IMG/VR virus record: IMGVR_UViG_3300005466_000009
Span: 1-55,590 of that record
Strand: one strand, 5' to 3'
Length of the DNA stretch: 55,590 nucleotides
DNA from: a virus
Position 1 is the first letter of the stretch; each line of letters opens with the position of its first letter. Under the pieces are notes generated by a model. That model had not been told where the DNA came from and did no database searches. It worked only from the letters and a program-made list of their open reading frames with translations. This document shows positions 22,315 through 31,657 of this stretch, piece by piece. The translations under genes were made by a program, and so were the position numbers.

Positions 22315-22344
22315 GGGCCGGAGGCGAGCAGTCGTCTCCGGCCC
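22315..22344 (+). terminator. hairpin terminator
   Basis: GGGCCGGAG (22315-22323) pairs with CTCCGGCCC (22336-22344), followed by TTCCCTTC. A second small hairpin, CCGGTC/GACCGG, lies at 22282-22297. Confidence 0.6.
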
Positions 22345-22371
22345 TTCCCTTCGATCGAGAGGAAAGCCGCG

Positions 22372-22710
22372 GTGGCCCAGTCCAACGCAAGCAAGGCGGT
22401 CGCAGAGGACGCCATCGGGGCCGTTGCCCGGTGGTTCTCGCTGCACACCGCGGACCCTGGCACGACCGGGGCGAACGAGATGGCCGGCACCGGCGCGGCG
22501 CGCGGTCAGACGACGTGGAACGCGGCCAATCCGGCGACGGGCACCAAGGCAGGATCTGAGGCCGTGATCGGCGCGGCCGCCGGCACTGCCACGCACTGGG
22601 GCCTGTGGACCGCGTCCTCCGGCGGCACGTTCCACGCGGGCGGCGCGTTGACCGTCCCCGAGGTCTACGGCGCCCCCGGCACGTACGGTCTCACCCCGAC
22701 GATGACCTAG
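22372..22710 (+). CDS. small structural protein of an actinophage-type family
   Basis: 112 residues, GTG with GAGAGGAAAGCCGC upstream. The pattern FSLHTADPGTTGANEMAGTG, TTWNAANPATG, THWGLWTASSGGTFHAGGAL is typical of small beta-rich virion proteins in actinophage head-tail regions. Likely decoration or tail-associated. Function inferred from resemblance and position. Confidence 0.55.
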   Translation: MAQSNASKAVAEDAIGAVARWFSLHTADPGTTGANEMAGTGAARGQTTWNAANPATGTKAGSEAVIGAAAGTATHWGLWTASSGGTFHAGGALTVPEVYGAPGTYGLTPTMT

Positions 22711-22721
22711 GAGTTCCTGAC

Positions 22722-24191
22722 GTGACCGACTGGGACCTGTTCGGCGCTACGTCGGGTCCGGCTACCACGACGGTGGACGGCACCAACTCCTACACGCTCG
22801 GCGTCGAGTGGAGCGTGAACACGGGGAGCCGGTGGCTGAAGGGCTACCGGGCGTGGCGGCCGCCGGACCTCGGCGTCGTGGGGCCGCTGTCCGCGCGCAC
22901 GTGGGAGTCCGTCGCGGAGTCGCCCGTGGCGAACACGGACGCCGCGTTCACGCTGTCCGGTGGCGGGTGGCAGACGGTGCTGCTCGCGACCCCGCAGCCC
23001 CTCACTCCGGGTACGCGGTACCGGACCGGCGTCCACTTCCCTGGCGGCCGCTACAGCTTCACCGCGAGCTACTGGGGATCGAGCGTGGTCAGTGGCGCGC
23101 TGGTCGGCCACAGTCAGGCGACGTCGACGAACGGCGAGCAGGGCAGCCTGCTCGCCGGGGCGAGCCTCGCGTTCCCTGGGAACGGCTCGCCGAACGCGGC
23201 GAACTACTGGATTCAGCCGATCATCACGGACGAGGACCCGTCGGCGGACTTCCGTCAGGGGGCCGTCTCGTTCTCGATCCCGGTCGGGCTGGACACGTCC
23301 GGCGAAAAGTCGGGCATCGGCGCGGTGTCGATGGGGCTCGGCGCGGTCGGGCTCGGCACGGCGGGCGACAAGTCGGCGATCGGCTCCGTGGCCATGGCGT
23401 TCCCGATCGGCATGGGCGTCGTCGGGTCGGACTCCGATCACTCGCAGGCCGCGGTGTCGGAGGTGCTGTGCTCGCCGTGGGCGACCCCGGCTGACATCCC
23501 GCAGGCGATCAAAGACGATCTCGGTCTGACCGATGCCCAGCTGCTCGATCCGCTGATGCGCGCCTCCGAACTCCTGTGGGCGCTCACCGGCCGGCGGTGG
23601 TACGGCGCGGGCTGCACGGAGGAGGTACGCCTCGTCCCGGAGCTGTCGGCCGACCACCACGAGTCGTGGGGAACGTGCGGGTGCTGGAACGTCGCGCCCG
23701 GCGCCCCGTATCAGCACATGGACCAGCCGCGCGCGGTCCGCCTGCCGCGCGAGCCTGCCGCGGTGACCTCGGTCGTGGTGAACGGGGAGACCCTGCCGTC
23801 GAGCGCGTACACCCTGGCCCGCGCCGGGTGGCTGGAGCGCATCGACGGTGGACTGTGGGACGTCTGTTCCGGCACGACGGTGATCACCTACACCTACGGC
23901 GAGCCGCCCCCGCGAGGTGGTCGAGCGGCCGCCGTCGTGCTCGCCGTCGAGCTGGCGCGCGACTTCTACGGGATCAAGGGCTGTCGCCTGCCGCAGCGCA
24001 CAACCAGCGTCACCCGCCAGGGAGTCACCATCGAGATGTTCGACCCGATGGAGTTCCTGAAGGACGGCGGCGTGGGCATCGTGTCCGCGGACATTTGGAT
24101 CAAGAGCGTGAACCCCGGCAACCGGTCGCAGGCCGGTACCGTGTGGTCACCCGACCTACCCGAAGCACGTCGACGAAGGGCTGTCCCGTGA
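22722..24191 (+). CDS. DUF4082-like domain fused to a head-tail adaptor
   Basis: 489 residues, GTG with AGGAG upstream. Residues about 15-160 match DUF4082-type beta domains (SYTLGVEWSVNTGSRWLKGY, ANTDAAFTLSGGGWQTVLLA, LTPGTRYRTGVHFPGGRYSF). A Gly/Ser-rich bridge with imperfect repeats (SGEKSGIGAVSMGLGAVGLG, then AGDKSAIGSVAMAF) runs to about 245. Residues 250-489 are an adaptor-like protein (CSPWATPADIPQAI, RASELLWALTGRRWYGAGC). The adaptor docks on the portal; the N-terminal domain may decorate the neck. Fusion seen, roles inferred. Confidence 0.65.
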   Translation: MTDWDLFGATSGPATTTVDGTNSYTLGVEWSVNTGSRWLKGYRAWRPPDLGVVGPLSARTWESVAESPVANTDAAFTLSGGGWQTVLLATPQPLTPGTRYRTGVHFPGGRYSFTASYWGSSVVSGALVGHSQATSTNGEQGSLLAGASLAFPGNGSPNAANYWIQPIITDEDPSADFRQGAVSFSIPVGLDTSGEKSGIGAVSMGLGAVGLGTAGDKSAIGSVAMAFPIGMGVVGSDSDHSQAAVSEVLCSPWATPADIPQAIKDDLGLTDAQLLDPLMRASELLWALTGRRWYGAGCTEEVRLVPELSADHHESWGTCGCWNVAPGAPYQHMDQPRAVRLPREPAAVTSVVVNGETLPSSAYTLARAGWLERIDGGLWDVCSGTTVITYTYGEPPPRGGRAAAVVLAVELARDFYGIKGCRLPQRTTSVTRQGVTIEMFDPMEFLKDGGVGIVSADIWIKSVNPGNRSQAGTVWSPDLPEARRRRAVP

Positions 24192-24676
24192 CGCACCTGG
24201 ACCCGTTCGCCCCCGCGGACTCGCCGCTGCACCCCTCCTACGTCAAGCCGGTCGAGCGCGTCGAACTCCTGGCCTACTCGCCGGAGGAGTTCGACGCGCT
24301 GGCCGCGCTGTTCCCGGACGACGCCCCCGACGGCGGCTGGAAGCACACCGTCGAGCACGAGAACGCGATCGTTGACCTAGCGGCAGAGCTGGAGTCGCTG
24401 TTCGGCGCGTACGGCACGACCGAAGAGGTTGAGGCCGCGCAGGACGGGCAGGGCTACCCCGCGTTGACAGACCTCCGCCAGCGCGCCAACGAGCGCCTCG
24501 CGGAGCTGGTCGCCGCTCGCCCGGCCGACAGCGCGCTGAAGCCGGAGTGGATCGCGTACTACCGGCTGGTGTTCAGCACCGCGACCGAAGAGCAGGCCTC
24601 CGCGCTGACGGTGGCGGAGCTGAAAGAGCAGACCAAGCTGGAGGGTGTCGCCGCGACGGACGGATCCGCCTCGTGA
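24188..24676 (+). CDS. hypothetical head-tail region protein
   Basis: 162 residues, GTG in a GTGA overlap with the adaptor. Helical, acidic (EFDALAALFPDDAPDGGW, EWIAYYRLVFSTATEEQASA). Lies where a head completion or stopper protein is expected, but sequence gives no specific match. Confidence 0.6.
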   Translation: MTHLDPFAPADSPLHPSYVKPVERVELLAYSPEEFDALAALFPDDAPDGGWKHTVEHENAIVDLAAELESLFGAYGTTEEVEAAQDGQGYPALTDLRQRANERLAELVAARPADSALKPEWIAYYRLVFSTATEEQASALTVAELKEQTKLEGVAATDGSAS

Positions 24677-25206
24677 CCGCCCCGTCCGGCAAGGCGATCA
24701 ACACCGCGGAGATCGGGCAAGTGATCTTCGATGGGGTGGTGGCCCACTACGCCGCGGCGAGCGCAGCGGAGCCCCTGCCCGCGCGGCGCTACCTCGCGCC
24801 CGGCGACGCCGCGGCGGTCGCGTGGGACTGCGAGCAGTTCACGGTGTCGCTGATCGGCGTAGGGCTCGGCGTGGCGCCCGACGCGGCGCAGCTGAGCGCG
24901 AAGCCCGGCACGCACTCGGGCGTGGCTGGGATGCGGCACGCGGTGTACAGCGCACTGCTCGTGCGCTGTACACCGACGATCGACCGCGACGGCCCGCCGG
25001 AGGTCGCGGTGCTGGACCCTGCGGGTCGGGCCTACCTGCGGGACGTCGGCTTGATCTCGCAGGCGCTCGTGGAGATCGGCTCGCGGTTGCGCGGGCTCGA
25101 CCGCTCGGCCGTGATCACGGCCGGCAACGTGCAGCCGATCGGGCCTGGCGGTGGTTTCGTGGGTCTGGAGGGTCAGCTCACGGTCTCCACGGTGCACCTC
25201 ACATGA
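24673..25206 (+). CDS. hypothetical connector protein
   Basis: 177 residues, GTG overlapping the previous stop. Alpha/beta with EIGQVIFDGVVAHYAAASAA at the N-terminus and a beta-rich second half. Its position between adaptor and chaperone genes suggests a head-tail connector or tail terminator. Not recognised by motif. Confidence 0.55.
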   Translation: MTAPSGKAINTAEIGQVIFDGVVAHYAAASAAEPLPARRYLAPGDAAAVAWDCEQFTVSLIGVGLGVAPDAAQLSAKPGTHSGVAGMRHAVYSALLVRCTPTIDRDGPPEVAVLDPAGRAYLRDVGLISQALVEIGSRLRGLDRSAVITAGNVQPIGPGGGFVGLEGQLTVSTVHLT

Positions 25207-25613
25207 TCGTCTACTCGGCAGGCTCGGTCACCTTCTACCCCGGTGAGCCGCGGGCGTTCGCCATCACCGACGGGGACATCGGGCGCGATCTCACCCGGCG
25301 CATGTCCAACGTGCAGATGGGAGCCCGGTTCCGTGTGCGGGTGCGGACCGGCACGCTGCTGTCGACCGTGCGCAAACAGCCCGGCCAGAACTCGCGGTTC
25401 CAGTACGTCGACGTCGTGGCCGGCTCTCGACGACAGGCCCCCTACGTGATGTACGAACACGACGGAACGCAGGCGCACATCATCCGGGCGCGGCGCCGCA
25501 AGATGCTCCGGTTCGTCTCGAACGGGCAGGTCTTGTTCCGTCGCGAGGTCCGCCACCCCGGCACGACCGGTACGTTCTTCCTGACGCGCTCGCTTCCCCT
25601 CGCGGCCGCGTGA
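25203..25613 (+). CDS. small basic head-tail protein
   Basis: 136 residues, ATGA overlap. Strongly basic, with VRVRTGTLLSTVRKQ, VMYEHDGTQAHIIRARRRKM and VLFRREVRHPGT; this resembles the HK97 gp10-like/minor tail group (a basic protein with H-x5-PxGT near the end). Likely tail completion or connector. Confidence 0.6.
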   Translation: MIVYSAGSVTFYPGEPRAFAITDGDIGRDLTRRMSNVQMGARFRVRVRTGTLLSTVRKQPGQNSRFQYVDVVAGSRRQAPYVMYEHDGTQAHIIRARRRKMLRFVSNGQVLFRREVRHPGTTGTFFLTRSLPLAAA

Positions 25614-25642
25614 CCAACCCTCACCCAAGGGAGCACCACCCG

Positions 25643-26248
25643 ATGAAGACTTTCGGCACCAAGAACACCCGCCCTATCGAGCGCATCCCGTTCGCGCTGT
25701 GGGTGGAGGTCGACGACGAGTCCGTGGAGAAGAGGTTCCTCGCACGCAAGGTGCAGGACTTCGGCGCCATGGTGATGACGGCGATTCACGCGGGCCGCGA
25801 CAGTGGCGCGGCCATGGGCGGGATGCTGTCGATGATCCGTCGCCTGCTCGACAACAAGGACGGCGTGCCGGCGGACTGGAGCCCGGTTGAGGTCGAGCCG
25901 CCGAAGCCGACCGGCACGCTCGTGCTGGAGGAGGCGGAGCCCGGCTGGCCCGGCGCGCAGGCGTTCACCGGTGAGCTGGTGGACGAGACGGAGCGCAAGT
26001 ACGTGCCCAGCTTCCGCGCGCCGGCGCACCTGCCCGAAGGGCACCCGCTGGCGCAGTGGGCCGGACAGCTGATCCCGATGGAGCGCGCGGAGGAGTTCAC
26101 GGCCGAAGAGGTCGGGTCCTCGCGTCGCCGCTGGGACTACCTGATGTCCGAGGACAACGACGCGACGATCAAGGAAAAGGACCTGATCGAGCTGTTCGAG
26201 TACCTGTCCAGCCTGGCGGCGAACCGCCCTACGCAACCGTCATCCTGA
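25643..26248 (+). CDS. tail assembly chaperone, first frame
   Basis: 201 residues from ATG 25643 with AGGGAG upstream (GTG 25610, overlapping the previous stop, would add 11 residues). Acidic protein immediately before the tape measure, the standard place for the G protein of the G/GT pair. It includes ERIPFALWVEVDDESVEKRF and ends with IELFEYLSSLAANRPTQPSS. A second open frame overlaps its 3' end in the -1 frame, so a frameshifted longer product is expected. Confidence 0.75.
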   Translation: MKTFGTKNTRPIERIPFALWVEVDDESVEKRFLARKVQDFGAMVMTAIHAGRDSGAAMGGMLSMIRRLLDNKDGVPADWSPVEVEPPKPTGTLVLEEAEPGWPGAQAFTGELVDETERKYVPSFRAPAHLPEGHPLAQWAGQLIPMERAEEFTAEEVGSSRRRWDYLMSEDNDATIKEKDLIELFEYLSSLAANRPTQPSS

Positions 26249-26586
26249 TCATCGGGTTGACGGAAAGCCCCATCTACGGCCCGTTCATCCGCGGGCAGCT
26301 CGCACTTGCGCACGTGACGTTGCAGACCCCGCTGTCCACGTGGCTAGATGCGGTCTACGCGGCGTACGTCGCGGCCCCGCACGAGGCGTTGCAGGCAGCG
26401 GCAAAGCAGATGGTGATCCAGTCGGCGAGGCTTCGGCCCGACCGGGACACCTGGGGGAAGCTGCCTGAGCACCAGGCCTTGGCGGGGAAACTGGGCCGTG
26501 GGGCCGGAGCGGAGGCAGGCGGCGGTGCTTCACCGACAGCGGCTCGCAGGGGGCCGGCTCGACCACCGCGGCGGCCGCCCCCGTAG
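26174..26586 (+). CDS. tail assembly chaperone, -1 frameshift extension
   Basis: The -1 frame is open from before 26056 to the TAG at 26584-26586 and has no credible start of its own. Its conserved-looking part, TVILIIGLTESPIYGPFIRG onward, begins where the first frame ends. The best slip candidate is G-GAA-AAG at 26173-26179 (zero-frame codons GAA AAG), which is imperfect; the exact site is unproven. The C-terminus is a Pro/Arg-rich tail. Coordinates mark the frame from the candidate slip site. Confidence 0.6.
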
Positions 26587-26604
26587 TCACGAGGGGCGGT
26601 AGCC

Positions 26605-29508
26605 GTGGCCCGCATTATTGCGGAAGCCGGGGTGCGGCTGCGCGCGGACGACAAGGGCCTTGCGCAGAGTATCTCCCGCATCCTCCGCACGGCCATCTCC
26701 GACGCGAGCAAGTCCCTCGGCGACGGCGAGTCGACCAAGGGGGTCGAGCGGGACGCCACCAAGTCGGCGGCAAACATCCGCTCGATCTTCGGCAACGTGT
26801 TCCAGTCGATCTCCAAGAGCGCCGGGACCGTGCTGTCCGGAGCGCTGTCCGGTGCCCGCTTCCTCGCCCTGGGCGCGGCCGCGGGCGCCGCGATCTCCGG
26901 CATCACGGCCATGTCCGGGGCGCTCATCGGCGTGGTCGCAGCGGCGAGTCAGGCCGCGGGCGCGATAGGCATCCTGCCTGCCGCGTTCGCGGCGCTGCTC
27001 GCCGTGCAGACCACGCTGAAGCTGGGCCTGAAGGGTGTCAGCGACTCGTTTTCGGCGCTCGCGTCCGGCGACGTCGACGCGCTCAACGAGTCGCTGAAGA
27101 AGCTCTCGCCCAGCGCCCGCGACTTCGTGTTGGCCGCGCGGGACCTGAAGCCCGTGTTCGACTCGATGCAGCTCGACGTGCAGGAGAGGCTGTTCGCGGG
27201 GCTCGGCGCGGAGCTGACCAAGCTCGGCGGACGCTATCTGCCGGTCGCGGCGTCCGGGTTCGGCAGGCTCGCCGATGAGCTGAACCTGACCGCGAAGAAC
27301 GTGGCCTCGTTCCTGAACACGGACGCCGCGTTCGCGAAGTTCTCGACGACCACGGACAACATCGTCCTAGGGTTCACGGAGGCTCGGCAGGCCGCCGGTC
27401 CGCTCACCTCCGCGATCCTGGACATCGTCACCGCGGGCTCGACGCAGCTGCCCCGGCTCGGCACGGCCATCCAGAACATCGCGGCGAACTTCAGCACGTT
27501 CATCGGGCAGGCCGCGGACAGCGGTCGACTCGAAGCGTTCTTCTCGAACTCGCTCGACGTCGCCGCGCAGCTGGGCCGCATCCTGGGAGACCTCGGCGTC
27601 GCGATCGGCAACGTGTTCGCGATCGGGTCAGGCGCGGGCCGCGGCTTCCTGAACGTGCTGGAGTCCGGCGCGCAGGCCTTCCGCGACTTCACGGAGTCGG
27701 CATCGGGGGTCTCGGCAATCGCCGGGTTCTTCGAGTCCGTCCAGACCGTGGCCAAACAGCTACAGCCGATCCTGCTCGGCGTCGCCCTGGCGTTCGGCAA
27801 CGACCTCGCGCCGATCCTGACCTCGCTCGCGTCGAGCGTCGGGCCTGGCGTGCTCGCCATCGTGCAGCAGCTGTCGCCCACCTTCCAGGCGATGGCCCCT
27901 GGGATCACGGCGCTGGGCGGCGTCTTCGGCCAGCTGCTGGCCGCTATGGCGCCGCTGCTGCCCGCGATCGGCCAGCTGGTCGGTCAGCTTGCCGGGGCGC
28001 TCGCGGGCGCGCTGACGGCCGCTCTGCCGTCCATTACGGCGTTTATCGCGAAGGTGACCGAATCGCCGGGCACCTTCGCCGCGTTCGCCGCTGCCATCGC
28101 CGGGATCGCCGGGGCGTTCGCGTTCATCACCGGCCCCCTGGCGTCGCTGCTCGGCGCGCTCGGCCCGCTGAAGGCGGTGCTCGGCCCGCTGGTGGCGGAG
28201 GGTGGCGCGCTCGCGCGGGTGTTCACAGTGCTGACCGGCCCGGTCGGCTTGATCATCGGCCTGTTCGTGGCGCTGTTCGCCGGGTCCGAGCAGTTCCGCA
28301 ACGCGGTGCTCGGCCTGGTGACGGTGGTCGGCCAGCTGGTCGGCCAGCTGGTGTCGGCGCTGCTGCCCGTGTTCGACGCGCTCATGGCCGCGATCGGCCC
28401 GCTGATCGAGCAGCTGGGAGCCGCGCTCGCGCCGGTCATCACGCTGGTGGCGAACCTGCTCTCCGCGGTGCTGCCCCCGGTGATCGCGGCGCTGACGCCG
28501 ATCATCAACGCCCTGATCCCGATCATCATGCAGGCGGCCGACGTCTTCAGCATGATCATCTCCGCGGTGACCCCGGTCATCGAGATCATCACCGGCGCCC
28601 TGATCCCGATCATCTCGAACCTGCTGCCCGTCGTGACCACCGTGTTCAACGCGATCGCCAGCGTGATCACGGCCGCCATGCGCATCGTGCAAGGCATTAT
28701 CGACGTCGTCCTAGGATTGATTTCCGGAGACTTCGACCGGGTCTGGTCCGGCATTCAGAACATTGTCCGGGGTGCGGTCGACTTCATTCTGTCCGTTATT
28801 CGCGGCACATTCCAGATTATCGGTTCGGTAATCTCGAACACGTGGAACGCCGCCGTTGACCTGGTGTCCTCGGCGTGGAGCGCCATCCGCGGCGCGGTCT
28901 CCAGCGGCGTCGACAACGTCGTGAGCTTCGTGCGCAACCTGCCCGGCAACATCGTGTCCGCGCTGGGTTCGCTCGGCAGCCTGCTCGTGTCCGCCGGACG
29001 GGACCTGATCAACGGCCTGATCAACGGCGTGAAGGCGGTCGCGGGCAATATCGCGGAGAGCGTGCTCGCCCCCATTCGCGACAGCGTGAACAAGGTGAAA
29101 TCGTTCCTCGGCATCAGCTCGCCGTCCAAGCTGTTCAAGGAAATCGGCATGTTCTCCGGGGAAGGCCTGATCGACGGATTCGCTGCCATGGCGCCGCGGA
29201 TCGCGGCAGAGGCGTTGGCCATGGCGAACGCGCTCGTCGACGCGACGGCCCCCAACCTCACGGCCGGCCTGTCGCTGGGCTCCGCCGCGTCCGGTGGCGG
29301 TGCTGGAGGCGGTGCTCCGGGGACGGTGCAGGTGTTCCAGACGAACGTAGCGCAGCCCGGTTCGGACATCCTGTCCTTCGGCAACCAGGTGCTCGGGAAC
29401 GCGCAATACGATCTTGCGTCGGGGGCGTCGCTGCGAAGCGTGTCCTTCGGTTCCGTGCAAGCCGGCATGGCCGGACCCGACTTCGTGCCCGGCCTAGGGA
29501 GAGCCTGA
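26605..29508 (+). CDS. tape measure protein
   Basis: 967 residues, GTG with GGGGCGG upstream. Longest frame of the tail module, directly after the chaperones. Rich in Ala/Gly/Leu/Ile hydrophobic helices (residues about 70-125 and 385-690), with an N-terminal basic coiled region. The tail-end portion is amphipathic repeats and a short SPSKLFKEIGMFSGEGLIDG motif typical of tape measures. At roughly 1.5 angstrom per residue the tail would be about 145 nm. No lysozyme or peptidase motif noticed. Confidence 0.85.
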   Translation: MARIIAEAGVRLRADDKGLAQSISRILRTAISDASKSLGDGESTKGVERDATKSAANIRSIFGNVFQSISKSAGTVLSGALSGARFLALGAAAGAAISGITAMSGALIGVVAAASQAAGAIGILPAAFAALLAVQTTLKLGLKGVSDSFSALASGDVDALNESLKKLSPSARDFVLAARDLKPVFDSMQLDVQERLFAGLGAELTKLGGRYLPVAASGFGRLADELNLTAKNVASFLNTDAAFAKFSTTTDNIVLGFTEARQAAGPLTSAILDIVTAGSTQLPRLGTAIQNIAANFSTFIGQAADSGRLEAFFSNSLDVAAQLGRILGDLGVAIGNVFAIGSGAGRGFLNVLESGAQAFRDFTESASGVSAIAGFFESVQTVAKQLQPILLGVALAFGNDLAPILTSLASSVGPGVLAIVQQLSPTFQAMAPGITALGGVFGQLLAAMAPLLPAIGQLVGQLAGALAGALTAALPSITAFIAKVTESPGTFAAFAAAIAGIAGAFAFITGPLASLLGALGPLKAVLGPLVAEGGALARVFTVLTGPVGLIIGLFVALFAGSEQFRNAVLGLVTVVGQLVGQLVSALLPVFDALMAAIGPLIEQLGAALAPVITLVANLLSAVLPPVIAALTPIINALIPIIMQAADVFSMIISAVTPVIEIITGALIPIISNLLPVVTTVFNAIASVITAAMRIVQGIIDVVLGLISGDFDRVWSGIQNIVRGAVDFILSVIRGTFQIIGSVISNTWNAAVDLVSSAWSAIRGAVSSGVDNVVSFVRNLPGNIVSALGSLGSLLVSAGRDLINGLINGVKAVAGNIAESVLAPIRDSVNKVKSFLGISSPSKLFKEIGMFSGEGLIDGFAAMAPRIAAEALAMANALVDATAPNLTAGLSLGSAASGGGAGGGAPGTVQVFQTNVAQPGSDILSFGNQVLGNAQYDLASGASLRSVSFGSVQAGMAGPDFVPGLGRA

Positions 29509-29509
29509 C

Positions 29510-30451
29510 GTGACCGCTCCGAACCCGCTCGCCACGTTCCCGGTCCCGCTCACCACGGAGAACGCCTACCGCATGGGGCCGCTGTTCGAAGAGTCGCCCG
29601 TCGATTTCTGGTGGAACACGCAGCACGATGACGGCACGTTCACCGCGTGCGATGAACCCCCCGGCTGGGAGGGGCTGGAGTACATCACCCCCGTGGACCA
29701 GGTGGGCGGCCGCGACGGCGGCCTACTCGGCCCGTCGTCGATCGCGCCCCGGCGCCTGAACGTGCAGGGGATGCTGTCCGCGGACACCCCGGCGCTGCTG
29801 CGTCAGAAGGTGGCGGAGATCCGGCGAATCCTCGGCCCGCAGACCCAGAACGGCCCGCGCCAGCCGGTCGTGTGGGAGCAGTTCTCGCCCGGCTACGACG
29901 AGCGCGTCGCGATGATCACCAGGCCGGAAGGGGGTCTCGAGTTCTACGTGGCCTACGGCGGCACGGTGGCGACCGTCCGGTTCAGCCTGATCGCGGCGAA
30001 CCCGGTGTGGAAGTACCTCTCGGGCGCGTTCGAGACCATGCAGGTAGGGCTGCTCAACCCGGCGCTCGTGGCGGGCCGGACCTACGACAAGACCTACCCG
30101 TACACCTACGGCACCAGCACCAACCCCGGTGGCGAAATGGTCGTGGTCAACCGCGGCAACATCGACGCCTACCCGATCTTCACGATTCGCGGCCCGGCGA
30201 ACCTGCCGATCATCACGAACGCGACGACCGGCGCCAGCTTCCGGGTGAACGCCATCGTCGCCGCGGGCGAGGCGAACCAGGTGGTGATCGACTCGCGCAC
30301 CGGCAAGGTGACCCCCGGATTCATCCGGCTCTCGGGTCGGCCGTTCACCCTCGCGCCCGGCCCGAATACGATCCGCTGGCGGATCTTCGTCGACTCCGCC
30401 TACCACCCCGATGCCTTCCTCCGCCTGGACTGGCGTTCCACCTACAGCTAG
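29510..30451 (+). CDS. distal tail (Dit-like) protein
   Basis: 313 residues, GTG start one base after the tape measure stop. N-terminal half has the beta pattern of siphovirus distal tail proteins (GPSSIAPRRLNVQGMLSADT, LLRQKVAEIRRIL, VAYGGTVATVRFSLIAANP); the C-terminal half is a galectin-like beta domain (NRGNIDAYPIFTIRGPANLP, FTLAPGPNTIRWRI). Forms the hub between tail tube and tip. Confidence 0.75.
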   Translation: MTAPNPLATFPVPLTTENAYRMGPLFEESPVDFWWNTQHDDGTFTACDEPPGWEGLEYITPVDQVGGRDGGLLGPSSIAPRRLNVQGMLSADTPALLRQKVAEIRRILGPQTQNGPRQPVVWEQFSPGYDERVAMITRPEGGLEFYVAYGGTVATVRFSLIAANPVWKYLSGAFETMQVGLLNPALVAGRTYDKTYPYTYGTSTNPGGEMVVVNRGNIDAYPIFTIRGPANLPIITNATTGASFRVNAIVAAGEANQVVIDSRTGKVTPGFIRLSGRPFTLAPGPNTIRWRIFVDSAYHPDAFLRLDWRSTYS

Positions 30452-30460
30452 GAGACGGTC

Positions 30461-31657
30461 GTGCCGATCATTACGCCGCCGGCGTTCCTCCAGGCAGGGT
30501 CGTACTCGGCTCGACTGGACCGGCTCTACAACAACACCGCCCCGTCCTGGGCGGATATGAACTCGCTGATCATCACCGCGCGGCAGGGGTTCTACTCCGG
30601 GCACGTGCCCGCCTACACCAACGGCGCCGGCATGGACGTCGTGGTCGGTCCGTGCATGGGCCTGATCCGCAACACGTTCGTCTCGGCGTCCGGCGATTAC
30701 AAGTTCGCGAACGACTCGAACATCACCTTCACCCCGGCCGCGAGCTCGCCGACGCTGAACCGCTACGACATCCTCGGCTTCCGGGTGCGGGACAACTTCT
30801 ACGACGCGCTCGGCTTCAACGAGATCATCCCGGTGGTGATCCAGGGGGCGAACTCGGCGGGTGTCCCGACGGACCCGGCGCTGCCCAACGCGTTTATCCC
30901 GGTGCTCCGGGCGGTGGTCAACGCGGCCGCGACGGCGCCGATCCTCCAGTCGCTGATCGTTCGCACGTCGAACGATGGCAGCGTGTTGCCGATCGGCTCG
31001 CTGGCCGAACGCAACCTGATCATCAACCCGTGGCTCGGTGCCCGCATCACCCGCACCGACATGGGCTGGGATGAGACCTGGGACGGCACGGCGTGGCGCA
31101 CGGAGAACTTCGTGCTCACCGCAGCGAGCGCGAACGTCACCAACCCGCGCGTCGGCCAGATCATCATCCTGACCACGAACGGGATCGCCTACCGGTGGAG
31201 CGGCTCGACGTGGGACGCCGTCGCGTTGATGGACGTCCCGCCGTCGGGGACGTGGCGGCAGAACGCGAGCTTCCCGATTCCGGCGACGACCGACACCAAA
31301 CTGACGTGGGACACGGTGGCGCGCACGGCCGCCGGCGGGATCGTCTACTCGGCCGGCAACTTCACCCTCCCGAAGATCGGCAAGTACGACTTCCACGTGG
31401 CCGTGCGGTACAACGTCGCGCAGGCGCTCTACCTGTGGGTCGCCCCGTCCGCGTCGAGCCTGGGCGCCCGCGGCAAGATGTCCACCCCGTCCGGCTCGCT
31501 CAACCTGTCGATGTCCGCGAGCGTCGACGTGCTCGTGCCGAACGAGCAGTGGTCGGTGTACGCGTGGGCAGGTGGCGCGACCAACCTCGTCCGCGAGAAC
31601 TCCAGCACCGACGACTGGCCGCCGTACGTCTCGATCAAGTACACGGGCACCCTGTGA
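30461..31657 (+). CDS. minor tail protein with C-terminal TNF/C1q-like domain
   Basis: 398 residues, GTG after AGGAGACGG. Residues 1-190 resemble upper-baseplate or tail-appendage proteins (PSWADMNSLIITARQGFYSG, NRYDILGFRVRDNFYDALGF). Residues about 255-398 have a jelly-roll rhythm with FTLPKIGKYDFHVAVRYN and a final VSIKYTGTL, common in receptor-binding trimers. A candidate receptor-binding component; inferred. Confidence 0.6.
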   Translation: MPIITPPAFLQAGSYSARLDRLYNNTAPSWADMNSLIITARQGFYSGHVPAYTNGAGMDVVVGPCMGLIRNTFVSASGDYKFANDSNITFTPAASSPTLNRYDILGFRVRDNFYDALGFNEIIPVVIQGANSAGVPTDPALPNAFIPVLRAVVNAAATAPILQSLIVRTSNDGSVLPIGSLAERNLIINPWLGARITRTDMGWDETWDGTAWRTENFVLTAASANVTNPRVGQIIILTTNGIAYRWSGSTWDAVALMDVPPSGTWRQNASFPIPATTDTKLTWDTVARTAAGGIVYSAGNFTLPKIGKYDFHVAVRYNVAQALYLWVAPSASSLGARGKMSTPSGSLNLSMSASVDVLVPNEQWSVYAWAGGATNLVRENSSTDDWPPYVSIKYTGTL

